Shown here in pieces: positions 1 through 8,723 of a stretch of DNA of 64,000 nt. Origin of the DNA: Candidatus Hinthialibacter antarcticus. GTDB taxonomy: Bacteria > Hinthialibacterota > Hinthialibacteria > Hinthialibacterales > Hinthialibacteraceae. How positions within the stretch are numbered: position 1 is the stretch's first letter; each line of letters starts with the position of its first letter. A program made the translations under genes and the position numbers. The notes under the pieces were generated by a model. The model made no database searches and was not told where the DNA came from. It saw only the letters and a program-made list of their open reading frames with translations. The stretch spans positions 36,190 to 100,189 of the forward strand of contig JAVCCE010000064.1 of NCBI GenBank assembly GCA_030765645.1. The letters run 5' to 3'.

Positions 1-885
1 GAATTGCCGCCGCATTATCAAAATGCCTTGAATGAATCAGAAGAACTTTTCGAAGAGTGGAAACGCACCCAAGGCTGGCTGCAGGCGCTGCATCAACCCG
101 AAACCTGGGAGCCGGAAGACAATTTCTTCCAATCACTCACTCAAAACGCTGTCCGTGAGAAGCGCCGCGCCGCATTGTCTGACTCAACCCGGCGCGAACT
201 GGCTCTCGACAAGGTCGCCGGCGAATGGTTTAACGCCGTGTTTAGCTGGCGCAAGGTTGTTACGGTTGCAATCGTCGCTGCGCTTTTGTTCCCTACCCTC
301 TACGTTTCGATCAACACGTACAATAACATTGGCGCCGTACAATACACCGCCGGGGCCGTAATGCTCGAGTCCAGCGGCGCCCCGACCATACAACGCCAAA
401 CCACCGTCAAACGCGGCCAGACCATTCAAACCACGACCGAATCTCAAACGATTGTCGAATTAGACAACGGCGTCATCGCTTATGTAGACGCCCGCAGCCG
501 ACTGACCTTGCTGAGTCCTAAAAAAGTCGCTTTACACGTTGGCCGCGTCTATTTTGACGTACCCAAAGGCGGAAAAGGCTTTGAAGTCGCTCTGCCGCAT
601 GGCGAGGTGAGAGTTTTAGGGACGGCGTTCTCCATTGAAATTAGTCCAGAATCCAGCGAAGTGATGGTTGCCCGCGGCGTGGTTGAGGTCGCAAATCAAC
701 AAGAGAAAGTCATGGTTCGGCAGGGATATCAAAGTTCACTCGCCAAAAGCGGCTTGCTTCCAATCCAAAGATATCGAGACAACAAGCAGTTTCAATGGGC
801 GAACGATTTACATCAGGACTGGGACAAAGAAGAAATGAAGCGCTACTTCCCCTCCCTGGCGGCGCCAGAGAAAGACAAGCGATGA
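1..885 (+). CDS. FecR-type anti-sigma / sensor protein, 5' end cut by the window
   Basis: The reading frame is open to the first base of the window, so the true start lies upstream; the TTG at position 4 is only the first possible internal start. The visible part has a charged N-terminal segment, one membrane-spanning helix at about residues 83-105, then a FecR domain (roughly residues 115-250) with the usual pattern: high-valine beta strands, an L-x-N-G-V-I stretch, G-R-V-Y-F-D-V and V-L-G-T-A-F. FecR proteins sit in the inner membrane and hold an ECF sigma factor through the cytoplasmic N-terminus. A cognate sigma gene would be expected just upstream, outside the window. The stop overlaps the next start (ATGA), so the two genes are translationally coupled. 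FecR domain sure; partner unknown. Confidence 0.8.
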   Translation, partial: ELPPHYQNALNESEELFEEWKRTQGWLQALHQPETWEPEDNFFQSLTQNAVREKRRAALSDSTRRELALDKVAGEWFNAVFSWRKVVTVAIVAALLFPTLYVSINTYNNIGAVQYTAGAVMLESSGAPTIQRQTTVKRGQTIQTTTESQTIVELDNGVIAYVDARSRLTLLSPKKVALHVGRVYFDVPKGGKGFEVALPHGEVRVLGTAFSIEISPESSEVMVARGVVEVANQQEKVMVRQGYQSSLAKSGLLPIQRYRDNKQFQWANDLHQDWDKEEMKRYFPSLAAPEKDKR

Positions 886-1526
886 AACACCGTCAAGCAT
901 TCACCCTTGTCGAGCTGCTTGTTGTCGTTGCAATCATCGGCATCTTATCATCAATTGCGCTGCCAAATTATCGCAATGCAACCATCAAGAGCCATGTGGT
1001 TAAGGCGAAAATGGATTTGCGCACTCTAAGCGTTGGGTTGGAAAGTTATCGCCTTGACAATAGTCGCTTTCCAAGAAAAAACAGTGATGTCCTTTTTTTC
1101 ACATACTATTTAATGCCCGACCTGACGACTCCGGTTGCATACGTAAATAATCCAAGCGTAATCGACCCATTCGGACCGGTTGAAGAGTATGAGGAAGTAC
1201 GATTGGCGCCACCCGGTCTTGAAGATGAAGGATTTTCCGCTAAAAACCAACCACTCATCAAAAACTCCTATACTTACACACCTTACGTGAGTTTGTCTCG
1301 ATTGCATGGAAGGCCGGAATTGCGCCGTGAGGGCTTCGCTTTGGTCAGTGTGGGGCCAGATCGGCAAGATTCGTATATGGTTGATTTTCCGTTCCCGCAG
1401 TATTATCGCTTTCCGGGCGAGACGGTTAGAGATTCTATCTATAATCCCAGCAACGGATTAGAGAGTTTTGGCGATATTGGTTATTTTGGCGGCGACATCC
1501 GCGCCTCAGGCCTCATTGGCGGTTAA
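882..1526 (+). CDS. Type II/IV pseudopilin with class III prepilin signal
   Basis: I start this gene at the ATG at 882 rather than at upstream in-frame codons, because it overlaps the FecR stop as ATGA and puts the prepilin signal at the very N-terminus. Residues 7-30 read A-F-T-L-V-E-L-L followed by a hydrophobic helix: the prepilin-peptidase recognition site (cleavage before F, conserved Glu at +5). The remaining ~180 residues are a soluble C-terminal domain rich in P, G, Y and N. It lacks the calcium-binding ending of GspG and does not look like a known major pilin. It is probably a minor pseudopilin of a type II secretion or type IV pilus system. No assembly ATPase or secretin gene is nearby. 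Confidence 0.8.
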   Translation: MKHRQAFTLVELLVVVAIIGILSSIALPNYRNATIKSHVVKAKMDLRTLSVGLESYRLDNSRFPRKNSDVLFFTYYLMPDLTTPVAYVNNPSVIDPFGPVEEYEEVRLAPPGLEDEGFSAKNQPLIKNSYTYTPYVSLSRLHGRPELRREGFALVSVGPDRQDSYMVDFPFPQYYRFPGETVRDSIYNPSNGLESFGDIGYFGGDIRASGLIGG

Positions 1527-1551
1527 GTGAAAAGAGATAGAACCTTGATCC

Positions 1552-3330
1552 TCAATTAACTTTTCTAACGATAACTGCCTTCAAATCCATCACTTGCTCG
1601 CCTGTCTTTGATAAGGCTTTTACCGAAAGTTTTGTTCGCCCTGGCTTTAGTTGAACCGCGCCAACCCGAAGCGGCTGCCATTCTTTTTCATAGACCTCTT
1701 TTCGAGGAACCAGATCAGGGCTAGGGATATGCGGCGGATTATGCGCTTTGGTGATTTTCCCTTTGATGATTTTCCCGCCAATTTCAACCTGAAACTCACT
1801 ACCAATATTTGACTTATCACATATATACTCAAGTGAGATTTCATAGTTACCTTGAGAGACAACTTCAACATCCCAATAGGGATAAGCCGTAACATCCGTC
1901 CAATTGGTAATATAATCATTCGCCCAGCCGTTGCTGCCCAGATAGCTGATTCCCTCTTTTGATGGAGGAGAAAGCAACGCCTCATGGCCTGGCATAACAA
2001 CCTCATTCATTTCAGGATAACCGATTGAGATTGCGTCCGGTTCCAGGTTTCGGGCGGTGACATCCTGATACCATTTTTGATAAGCACTCTGGTATTGCTT
2101 TAATTTATCGGGATATTGTTCCGCAACATTTTGTTTCTGTTGAGGATCCGCCTTCATATCATATAAACGCCAGGAACCATTTCTCTCACAAGTTGCAAGC
2201 CAACGATCATGCCGAACCGAACCTCGACCGCCCCACGTGTGGAAGAGCATACGGTCAAGCGGTTGGTTGGAATTTTCCGTAATCCAACCAGATAGATCAC
2301 TACCGTCTATAGACTTAGAGAGATTCGCCTCAACGCCGCAGAGAGCCGCCAAAGTCGGTAGCATATCAATATGGGCGGATTGGTGAGGGATGCGCGTCCC
2401 AGCCTTGATCTTGCCCGGCCATCGGATAAAACACGGCACACGGACGCCGCCCTCATCAACGCTCCCCTTGCGGCCCCGCATTCCACCATTGTAGCGGTCG
2501 CTGTTAGGCCCATTGTCCGTCATAAAAATAACGATGGTATCCTCGCTCAGGTTTTGGTCGTCCAAGCAATCGAGCAGCCGCTTAATGTTATCATCGAGAT
2601 TCTCACACATGGCATAAGCGCATGCTGTAGTGTCGTCAAGTCTTTTTGCTTTATACTTATTAAAATACTGAGCTGGAACCTGCCAGGGAGAATGAGGAGC
2701 GTTGTAGGGAACATAGCAGAAAAATGGCTTATCTTTGTTTGAGACAATGAACCTCTGCGCCTCATCTGTCAGCACGTCGCTGATGAACCCTTTGGTCTTC
2801 TCATATTTTCCATTGCGCTCAAGCGTCGTATCAAAGTAGTTGTTCCAATGCCCGGCGCAGAACCCGAAAAATTCATCGAATCCCTGTCCGTTGGGGTGCT
2901 GGGGATAATGGGCGCCGTTATGCCACTTGCCAAAACATCCAGTGGTATAGCCTGCCTTCTGGAAAACTTCCGCGAGGGTCGTTTCATCAGCATCCATGGT
3001 TTCGAGGTTGCGCGTAACGCCGGTGACGCCCGTACGAATGTGATATCGGCCCGTCAGCAGGCTAGCACGGGTTGGCGCACATACTGGACTGACATAGAAG
3101 CGCTCAAACCGCGCCCCATCCGCAGCGAGACTGTCCATTGTGGGAGTATCAATCTGGGGGTTGCCATGTGAACGCACGTCGCCCCAGCCCTGGTCATCGG
3201 TGATAATCAGCAGCACATTCGGCTTCCGAGAATGACTAGCAGCAAGCGCACTCCAAGGCGACGTACATACAGCCGCACCCAGAGCCGTCGAAGCGATAAA
3301 TTGGCGGCGTGAGACAGGTAGATTGTTCAT
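1552..3330 (-). CDS. Tat-exported arylsulfatase-type sulfatase with C-terminal accessory domain
   Basis: Removes sulfate esters, probably from sulfated polysaccharides, outside the cytoplasm. The N-terminus carries a Tat signal (S-R-R-Q-F then a hydrophobic stretch ending A-L-A, about residues 7-30). The sulfatase fold follows: metal-binding D45-D46 in I-I-T-D-D-Q-G, and the formylglycine site C84-A-P-T-R88 followed by L-T-G-R. The later T-D-N-G-P supplies further metal ligands. Cys at the modification site means a formylglycine-generating or anaerobic (radical SAM) maturase is needed; none is in the window. The last ~140 residues are beyond the sulfatase fold and form a beta-rich domain also found on the sulfatase at 8724. 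The flp gene lies upstream on the same strand, 61 bp away. Substrate cannot be read from sequence. Confidence 0.93.
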   Translation of the reverse strand: MNNLPVSRRQFIASTALGAAVCTSPWSALAASHSRKPNVLLIITDDQGWGDVRSHGNPQIDTPTMDSLAADGARFERFYVSPVCAPTRASLLTGRYHIRTGVTGVTRNLETMDADETTLAEVFQKAGYTTGCFGKWHNGAHYPQHPNGQGFDEFFGFCAGHWNNYFDTTLERNGKYEKTKGFISDVLTDEAQRFIVSNKDKPFFCYVPYNAPHSPWQVPAQYFNKYKAKRLDDTTACAYAMCENLDDNIKRLLDCLDDQNLSEDTIVIFMTDNGPNSDRYNGGMRGRKGSVDEGGVRVPCFIRWPGKIKAGTRIPHQSAHIDMLPTLAALCGVEANLSKSIDGSDLSGWITENSNQPLDRMLFHTWGGRGSVRHDRWLATCERNGSWRLYDMKADPQQKQNVAEQYPDKLKQYQSAYQKWYQDVTARNLEPDAISIGYPEMNEVVMPGHEALLSPPSKEGISYLGSNGWANDYITNWTDVTAYPYWDVEVVSQGNYEISLEYICDKSNIGSEFQVEIGGKIIKGKITKAHNPPHIPSPDLVPRKEVYEKEWQPLRVGAVQLKPGRTKLSVKALSKTGEQVMDLKAVIVRKVN

Positions 3331-3391
3331 GGCGTTCCCTCCAAAAGCCTATTTTCTCAAGGGAACGCCGATTCGACAAGCCGTGCAGCGT

Positions 3392-3580
3392 TTAGCTGGT
3401 CGGCAAGCCTGTAATGGTTGGGGCCGCGCCGTTAAACCACCCCGCGACGGCGCCGCCGAAGGCGGTGACTGCGCCGATGCACGAGATGATAATCAACGCT
3501 ACGACAACCGCGTATTCGACCGCAGTCGGGCCGTCGTCATCATTCAAAAAAACTTGTGCGGATTGAAGAAATGCGTTCAT
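3392..3580 (-). CDS. Flp/Fap-type (type IVb) pilin
   Basis: A 62-residue protein starting at the ATG at 3580, which has a strong GGAGAGGG ribosome site 5 nt upstream; a longer in-frame start at 3628 is not needed. The sequence D-G-P-T-A-V-E-Y followed by a hydrophobic helix (V-V-V-A-L-I-I-I) and a G/A-rich tail is the hallmark of Flp major pilins, with Glu and Tyr at the conserved positions after the cleavage site. Flp pilins are normally assembled by Tad machinery (TadA, TadB/C, RcpA, prepilin peptidase). None of these is nearby, so either the machinery is elsewhere or this is a dispersed extra pilin copy. It lies 61 bp upstream of the sulfatase on the same strand. Confidence 0.88.
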   Translation of the reverse strand: MNAFLQSAQVFLNDDDGPTAVEYAVVVALIIISCIGAVTAFGGAVAGWFNGAAPTITGLPTS

Positions 3581-3788
3581 TTTGCCCTCTCCACTTCTTA
3601 ATAGACTTATCAAGGAATTATTATTCATGATTTATTACCCCTTATATTAAAGGATAATGTTAATAATATCACATTTACCTTCTTCAGTAAACAATATTTA
3701 GGGATTATGCGAAAAAATGTCAGAAAACGATGCAATAGTTCATTGCATCCGAATGAATGGTTCACTTCGCAAGCAGGAAAGTTCGACT

Positions 3789-4034
3789 TCAGTCTTCGTT
3801 TTTGTTGTAGCGAATCTTCTCTGCGAACAGGTCGAGGTGCCCGCATTGCGGGCAGCGCATGGCTTTGATTGGTATTGTTTTATCAGAACTCACTTTGATT
3901 GTGTACAACCACCCTGGTTCAGGTTTTCCTGGATGCCAAGAGTTAGCAAAAGTGTCGCCCATACTCATATCGACAACGAATCCTTGTTCTTTTTCCACAT
4001 CGCAAAAAGGGCATTTGATCGACTTCGTATCCAT
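3789..4034 (-). CDS. Small zinc-ribbon protein (DUF6487-like)
   Basis: 81 residues with two Cys pairs, C-P-F-C near residue 8 and C-P-Q-C-G near residue 60, separated by a beta-rich middle with W-x-P-G-x-P and a basic end. This matches small zinc-ribbon proteins of the DUF6487 type (PF20097, from memory). The ATG at 4034 has a clear AGGAGG site 5 nt upstream. Function unknown; such proteins are cytoplasmic and often stand alone. The gene is separated from flp by about 210 bp of AT-rich DNA. Confidence 0.75.
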   Translation of the reverse strand: MDTKSIKCPFCDVEKEQGFVVDMSMGDTFANSWHPGKPEPGWLYTIKVSSDKTIPIKAMRCPQCGHLDLFAEKIRYNKNED

Positions 4035-4050
4035 TTTATCCTCCTGAGAT

Positions 4051-4087
4051 GAAAAAAGGCGTAAGCCTATTGCAATCGCTTACGCCT
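4051..4087 (-). terminator. Rho-independent terminator, minus strand
   Basis: Perfect 10-bp stem AGGCGTAAGC / GCTTACGCCT (4057-4066 and 4078-4087) with an 11-nt loop. On the minus strand it is followed directly by a run of six T. It probably ends the transcript of the Gfo/Idh gene, about 210 bp upstream on that strand, and also insulates the zinc-ribbon gene. Confidence 0.8.
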
Positions 4088-4117
4088 AATAGAAGCCACC
4101 TCAAAAATACTTGATTG

Positions 4118-4210
4118 TTCGCTGCGTGTGGCATGGGTGCAACTCTGCTTGCTTCAGTGCGGGCTTTCAGGCCCTTATGCACAGGCGCTCCCAGAGTTGC
4201 ACCCATGCCA
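4118..4210 (+). repeat. Dispersed repeat A, copy 1 (uninterrupted), ending in a 19-bp inverted repeat
   Basis: From TTCGCTGCGTGTGGCATGGG to CGGGCT (4118-4165) this matches repeat A copy 2 at 35187 with three mismatches, once the element inserted there is removed. The segment TGGCATGGGTGCAACTCTG (4129-4147) is repeated in perfect inverted orientation at 4192-4210, so the RNA would form a 19-bp hairpin with a 44-nt loop. Open frames across it look like chance. The shortest shared core, around G-C-A-T-G-G-G-T-(A/G)-C-A-A-C, is also at 27.1 kb. It lies in the gap between the Gfo/Idh gene and the terminator. Confidence 0.75.
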
Positions 4211-4300
4211 AAATTGGTTTGCAATTTTTGATATGCTGAAAGCCTTTTTCGTAATCATTGATTGTGAGATGGCTTCTAATACGAAATATTCAGCCCAACC

Positions 4301-5578
4301 TTACAGCGTCCAGGGCGGGCGTTTTTCCCGATCCAAAAAGCGGTTGCATTCGGGATGATTGATAATGGTTTCGGTTTCGCCGTCAAAGGTGAGTTTTTCG
4401 TTACTCCATTGCGCAATGTTCGCCAGATGCGGCCCCAGCGTCGAGCGGTGACCGATTTCGACGTCCGCATTGCATAACTTTCGGCTGCGCAGGCAATCCA
4501 AGAAGTTGCGAACGTGTATATAGGTGTCATCGCTGCCGGATTCCTTCATGACCGGCTCGGACTCGCCGATAGGCGTAATCTCGAACCCGCTGCGGTTCAT
4601 AAACAAGGTCGCGTCCGTCCCATAACACATCATGCCGTAGCCTTGTCCCAGGTGTTTGATTTCGCTGCACATGCGGAACATATACGAAACCGTTACGCCG
4701 CCGTCATATTCCCAGACAGCGTTCATGGTGTCGGGTGTTTCGCTATTGTCGGGCAAGGCGAACTTACCGCCGGTCGCGCTAGCGCTGATGGGGTATTCGG
4801 CGCCGACCGCCCAACGGGCGATGTCCATGTGGTGCGTCCCCCAGTCGGTCATTTGTCCGCCGGAGTAATCCCAGAACCAACGCCATTGGCGGCAGCGGTT
4901 TCTGTTATAAGGCCGCATCGGCGCTTGCCCTAACCACATGTCATAATCGAGGCCTGCAGGCGGGTCGCTGTCTGGCGGAGCGCCCATGTTTCGCTCTATG
5001 CGGTTATCGACGTTCCAGCATTCAACATGGGTCATTTTTCCAATCTTGCCCGAGTGAAGCAACTCGACGGCTTGCTTAAAATGAGGAATTGTACGCTGTT
5101 GAGTTCCGATCTGTGTGACGCGCTTGTGTTTGCGGGCGGCGGTAACCATTTTACGGCCTTCGCCGATGGTGAGCGCCAGCGGTTTTTCACAATAGACGTC
5201 CTTCCCTGCCTCACAGGCGCGAACGAACGGTATCGCGTGCCAATGGTCTGGCGTACCGATAATGACTGCGTCAATCTCATTGATTTCGAGCAGGTCGCGA
5301 AAATCCTTAAAGGCTTTCACAGAAGAATCGCCCTTGAGTTTGTCTTTGCGGGTTTGGTCGATGCGTTCCTGGTCAACGTCGCAGATCGCAAGTGCGCGTA
5401 CATTCTCATCGCGCAAAAACAAACTGAGGTCGTATTGCCCCCGCCCGCCGCAACCAATCACGCCTATGTTGATGCGCTCATTGGCGCCAATCACATTAAT
5501 GGCAGGCGCAACGCCCAGAGCCAGACTCGCGCCAAGCGTTTTATGAAAATCTCTTCTGGTATGTTGTTGATTACTCAT
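4301..5578 (-). CDS. Tat-exported Gfo/Idh/MocA family oxidoreductase
   Basis: NAD(P)-dependent sugar or inositol dehydrogenase-like protein, probably periplasmic. I start at the ATG at 5578 (AAGGAA upstream), which puts the Tat motif R-R-D-F at residues 8-11; a longer start at 5620 adds 14 residues ahead of it. The nucleotide-binding motif is I-G-V-I-G-C-G-G-R-G (residues 38-47), the family E-K-P motif is at 131-133, and a conserved D-W-G-T-H-H-M-D-I-A follows in the C-terminal half. Members with a Tat signal and this end (P-P-W-x-L) are strongly expanded in planctomycete-like genomes, where they act on sugars or glycosides. It stands alone between two terminators, near sulfatases, so a role in glycan breakdown is likely; substrate unknown. 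Confidence 0.92.
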   Translation of the reverse strand: MSNQQHTRRDFHKTLGASLALGVAPAINVIGANERINIGVIGCGGRGQYDLSLFLRDENVRALAICDVDQERIDQTRKDKLKGDSSVKAFKDFRDLLEINEIDAVIIGTPDHWHAIPFVRACEAGKDVYCEKPLALTIGEGRKMVTAARKHKRVTQIGTQQRTIPHFKQAVELLHSGKIGKMTHVECWNVDNRIERNMGAPPDSDPPAGLDYDMWLGQAPMRPYNRNRCRQWRWFWDYSGGQMTDWGTHHMDIARWAVGAEYPISASATGGKFALPDNSETPDTMNAVWEYDGGVTVSYMFRMCSEIKHLGQGYGMMCYGTDATLFMNRSGFEITPIGESEPVMKESGSDDTYIHVRNFLDCLRSRKLCNADVEIGHRSTLGPHLANIAQWSNEKLTFDGETETIINHPECNRFLDREKRPPWTL

Positions 5579-5620
5579 TGCAATTCCTTCCCAAAATAAA
5601 CGATTACTATTTTTTATCAT

Positions 5621-5653
5621 AAAAAAAACGTCGGCGCTAACTCGGCGCCGACG
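5621..5653 (-). terminator. Rho-independent terminator after korB
   Basis: Stem CGTCGGCGC (5629-5637) / GCGCCGACG (5645-5653) with a 7-nt loop. On the minus strand it is followed by eight T (the A run at 5621-5628). It lies 30 bp after the korB stop and ends the korAB transcript before the Gfo/Idh gene. Confidence 0.88.
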
Positions 5654-5682
5654 CGTTTGTTTAATAAGTGCATTTTTTTATT

Positions 5683-6564
5683 TTACGGCATGAATTGCGA
5701 AAAAATGGTCTCCATCGAATTGTCGCCGCGATGATGGGCTTCTTCTTCGATATGTTCGACGTTGTCGAGCATCGTGGGGCGAATGTGTTTGTGAAATAAG
5801 CCTAACGAAATTTTTCCGTCGCCGCGAATCGCCATTTTATAGGCTTCGCCTTTATCCATCGTGTCATGATCGTCGCCGAGAATTTCGACTTGGCTTTTCA
5901 CCTGCTTAAATACATCCATGCCGCGATAAGTCGGGCATGGCGAGATCACGTGAATGAACGCAAAACCCGGATGGCGAATGCCCTCGGTAATAGTGTTGAC
6001 CAAATGAGCGCCTTCACCAACAAAACACCGCGCAACAAACGAAACGTTGTACGCCAACGCCAACGACACCGCGTCCAAGGGCGACTCGGTCGTCCCGTAT
6101 GGCGTCGACTTGGTGAGGTCGCCCAGCGGCGTTGAGGGTGACGCCTGCCCTTTGGTTAAACCATAAATAGAATTGTCCATCATGATATAGGTCATGTCGA
6201 CGTTGCGGCGCCCCGCGTGGGGAAAATGCCCGCCGCCAATGGCAAGCCCGTCGCCGTCGCCGCCCGCAACGATCACGGTCATTTCGGGTTTGCAAATCTT
6301 CACGCCGGAAGCGATTGGCAATGCGCGCCCGTGAATCGAATTGAACCCATACGTCGCGCAATAACCGGGAATGCGGCTGCTGCATCCAATACCGGAAATC
6401 ACAGCGACGAGATGCGGTGGAACCCCGACTTCAGCAAGCGCTTTGTGAACCGGGCTTAATACGGCGAAGTTGCCGCAGCCTTTACACCAAATTGGTTTTA
6501 GTTCGCTGCGAAAATCCTTCGGAATATAATCCGGGTGAACCGGCTGACTGGATAATGTAACCAT
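5683..6564 (-). CDS. korB: 2-oxoacid:ferredoxin oxidoreductase, beta (TPP) subunit, KorB-type
   Basis: Thiamine-diphosphate subunit of an enzyme that oxidatively decarboxylates a 2-oxoacid, most likely 2-oxoglutarate, to the acyl-CoA and passes electrons to ferredoxin (or runs in reverse). Four cysteines for one [4Fe-4S] cluster are visible: W-C27-x-x-C30-G, G-I-G-C61 and S-P-C210. The TPP/Mg motif is G-D-G-D-G-L-A-I-G (102-110) with the M-D-N-x-I-Y-G partner near residue 129. Length (293) is normal. It lies 18 bp after korA and is followed by a terminator, so the operon is just korAB. Substrate (2-oxoglutarate versus pyruvate) is inferred from the two-subunit gene order. Confidence 0.92.
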   Translation of the reverse strand: MVTLSSQPVHPDYIPKDFRSELKPIWCKGCGNFAVLSPVHKALAEVGVPPHLVAVISGIGCSSRIPGYCATYGFNSIHGRALPIASGVKICKPEMTVIVAGGDGDGLAIGGGHFPHAGRRNVDMTYIMMDNSIYGLTKGQASPSTPLGDLTKSTPYGTTESPLDAVSLALAYNVSFVARCFVGEGAHLVNTITEGIRHPGFAFIHVISPCPTYRGMDVFKQVKSQVEILGDDHDTMDKGEAYKMAIRGDGKISLGLFHKHIRPTMLDNVEHIEEEAHHRGDNSMETIFSQFMP

Positions 6565-6582
6565 GATACGATTCCAACTCCC

Positions 6583-8352
6583 TTAGTTCGCAATCGCTGT
6601 ATTTTGGGCCATTTTTTGCAATTGGCACACGATCTCTTCGCTGCCCAACACTTTGGCGCCGCTACGAGCAAAGCAATGTAATTTATTTGGATCATCAACC
6701 AAACTTTTCAAATAACGATAAAACTGGCCTTGGAAGGAAAGTTCGACTGTCAATACAAGGCGCTTGGTTTGGATAAATGCGTTTAGGTCTTCCAGAGGCA
6801 GCGGGTGAATCATTTCAGGGACGAAACCTTCAACTGCGAGGCCCAGTATATCAGCGCTTTCGATTGCTTCTTCGATTGCGCCCCGGCTGGAACCCCAGCC
6901 AATCAAGCCGATCTCCGACTTTGAATCGCCGCAATGATGAATCAATGAAAAATCTTTTAAAACGCCTTCTAACTTTTTAAAGCGTTTTTCATTCATCTGT
7001 TCATGAATAGTAAACGATGATGTAGGTTTGCCCGCTTCATCGTGTTCAATTCCGCTGACGAGGTGTTCGCCGCCGGGCGTCGCGAGTTTCACCGTCGGCG
7101 AGACGCCGTCATCCGTCAATTGATAGCGCTTCATCGTCGCCAACGCTTCGCCGCTCAACTGTTTTCGGTCAGGAACAGGAGGCAAAGTCGCATCTAGCGG
7201 ATCGATCGCTTCCATGCGCTGTCCGATAAACTGGTCAGACAAAATGATGACAGGCAATTGGTAAGCTTCGGCAATCGCGAAGGCTTTGCGGGTAACGTCA
7301 AAACAATCGCTGACGCAGGTTGGCGCCACAACAACTTTTGCCGCGTCGCCGTGAGAGCCATAGATGGTCGCCATCAAATCAGATTGCTCCGATTTGGTGG
7401 GGATGCCCGTGCTGGGGCCGACCCGCTGGACGTTGGCAATCACGCAGGGAACTTCAGCCATCGACGCCAAGCCAATCGCCTCTTGCTTCAACGAAAGACC
7501 CGGCCCGGAAGTAGCCGTCATGGCTTTTTCACCCGAGTAGCCCGCGCCAATCACCATGTTCATCGCGGAAATCTCGTCTTCAGTCTGCACCACCGAGCCG
7601 TCTACTTTAGGCAACTCGCGGCTCAACCATTCCATCACTTCGCTGGACGGCGTGATCGGATAGCCCGCAAAAAAACGGCAGCCAGCAGAAATCGCCCCGC
7701 AAGCAATGGCTTCATTGCCCGCCATGACCATCTTCGTTTGACTTGGCGTATACTTTAAACGTGGAATAGGGAAATCATTTTGGAACGCTTGTGCATAATG
7801 ACGCCCCGCCTCGACCGCATTCATGTTCGATGCGACGACATCATCGCCCTTTTTCTTGAAACGCCGCTGAATCAACGTACATAAATCATCATAGGGCAAA
7901 TTAAATAAATCAAACAAAACGCCCAACATGACCATATTTTTTGAAAGCGTCGTTCCCGCGCTTTGTTCAGCCAATTCACTAAACGGCGCATGAATATACT
8001 GCGCATCAAAATTCGCGCCGAGCGGGTTGGTATTTGCGAAGTCCGGTTCCATCGTTTCGTCATGAATGACGATGGCGCCTGTTTTGAGCGACATCTCGTC
8101 TTGAAATTTCTTGAATTCATTCCAAGAGAAAACCACTAAGACATCTAAGCGGTCGCCTTGTGAAGGGATCGGCTTTGTGCTGAGGCGTATGTGTGCGGAA
8201 GACTCTCCCCCGCGAATCTGGGGGCCGTATGACTTGAGAAACAATGCGTGTAATCCAACTCTTGCAGAAGCGCGGGTGATTAACTCTCCACAGGTTACGC
8301 TGCCGTCACCACCGCTTCCCACTATTCCAATGGTAAGCTCTTTAACATCCAT
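6583..8352 (-). CDS. korA: 2-oxoacid:ferredoxin oxidoreductase, fused gamma-alpha subunit, KorA-type
   Basis: 589 residues with two domains: an N-terminal gamma domain (about 1-190; G-S-G-G-D-G-S-V at 12-19, then S-Y-G-P-Q-I-R-G-G-E-S-S) and an alpha domain (about 205-589; G-N-E-A-I-A-x-G, G-Y-P-I-T-P-S-S-E, T-S-G-P-G-L-S-L-K). This gamma-alpha fusion is usual for the two-subunit KorAB enzymes. The separate ferredoxin-like delta subunit of four-subunit enzymes is absent, so electrons must leave from the single cluster of KorB to a free ferredoxin. The start at 8352 has only a weak ribosome site (AGGGAT). Confidence 0.92.
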   Translation of the reverse strand: MDVKELTIGIVGSGGDGSVTCGELITRASARVGLHALFLKSYGPQIRGGESSAHIRLSTKPIPSQGDRLDVLVVFSWNEFKKFQDEMSLKTGAIVIHDETMEPDFANTNPLGANFDAQYIHAPFSELAEQSAGTTLSKNMVMLGVLFDLFNLPYDDLCTLIQRRFKKKGDDVVASNMNAVEAGRHYAQAFQNDFPIPRLKYTPSQTKMVMAGNEAIACGAISAGCRFFAGYPITPSSEVMEWLSRELPKVDGSVVQTEDEISAMNMVIGAGYSGEKAMTATSGPGLSLKQEAIGLASMAEVPCVIANVQRVGPSTGIPTKSEQSDLMATIYGSHGDAAKVVVAPTCVSDCFDVTRKAFAIAEAYQLPVIILSDQFIGQRMEAIDPLDATLPPVPDRKQLSGEALATMKRYQLTDDGVSPTVKLATPGGEHLVSGIEHDEAGKPTSSFTIHEQMNEKRFKKLEGVLKDFSLIHHCGDSKSEIGLIGWGSSRGAIEEAIESADILGLAVEGFVPEMIHPLPLEDLNAFIQTKRLVLTVELSFQGQFYRYLKSLVDDPNKLHCFARSGAKVLGSEEIVCQLQKMAQNTAIAN

Positions 8353-8723
8353 TCTGTCGTATCCCTAGATGACTAGATTGAAATTGATTGAAACAATCAA
8401 ATTTAATTTACCTCAAAATATTAACGTCCATCCAAACTTTACTATATTAGCATTTTTATTTTTATAAACCCGCATTATGACAAAATACATCTGGGTATTT
8501 TCCACTCAAAGTTTACTAAATCAGTAATATAATCCCATTCATCTTTATTAGCTATTTAACTAAATAGTATTTAATGATCGCTTAAATAGCAAGAAGAAAA
8601 AGACAAATTTTCAAATACTTTTGTCTCTCTCTTGATTTACATACGAAACACTCACATAGACAAGAAAGTCAATTTTATATATACAACATGGAATAGGATA
8701 TAAAAACCGGAGAAAACCTGATT
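8353..8723. other. AT-rich divergent intergenic region
   Basis: About 370 bp without a credible gene, clearly more AT-rich than the flanking genes, between korA (leftward) and a sulfatase (rightward). It must hold promoters for both. The only structure I see is a 9-bp inverted repeat, GCTATTTAA (8551-8559) / TTAAATAGC (8582-8590), 22 bp apart, which could be an operator or an AT-rich stem. No good sigma-70 pair could be chosen with confidence. Confidence 0.5.

Noticed and set aside
4036..4224. Open frame on the minus strand over the repeat A copy
   Set aside because: It runs through a terminator and an inverted repeat, has no ribosome site and no family resemblance.
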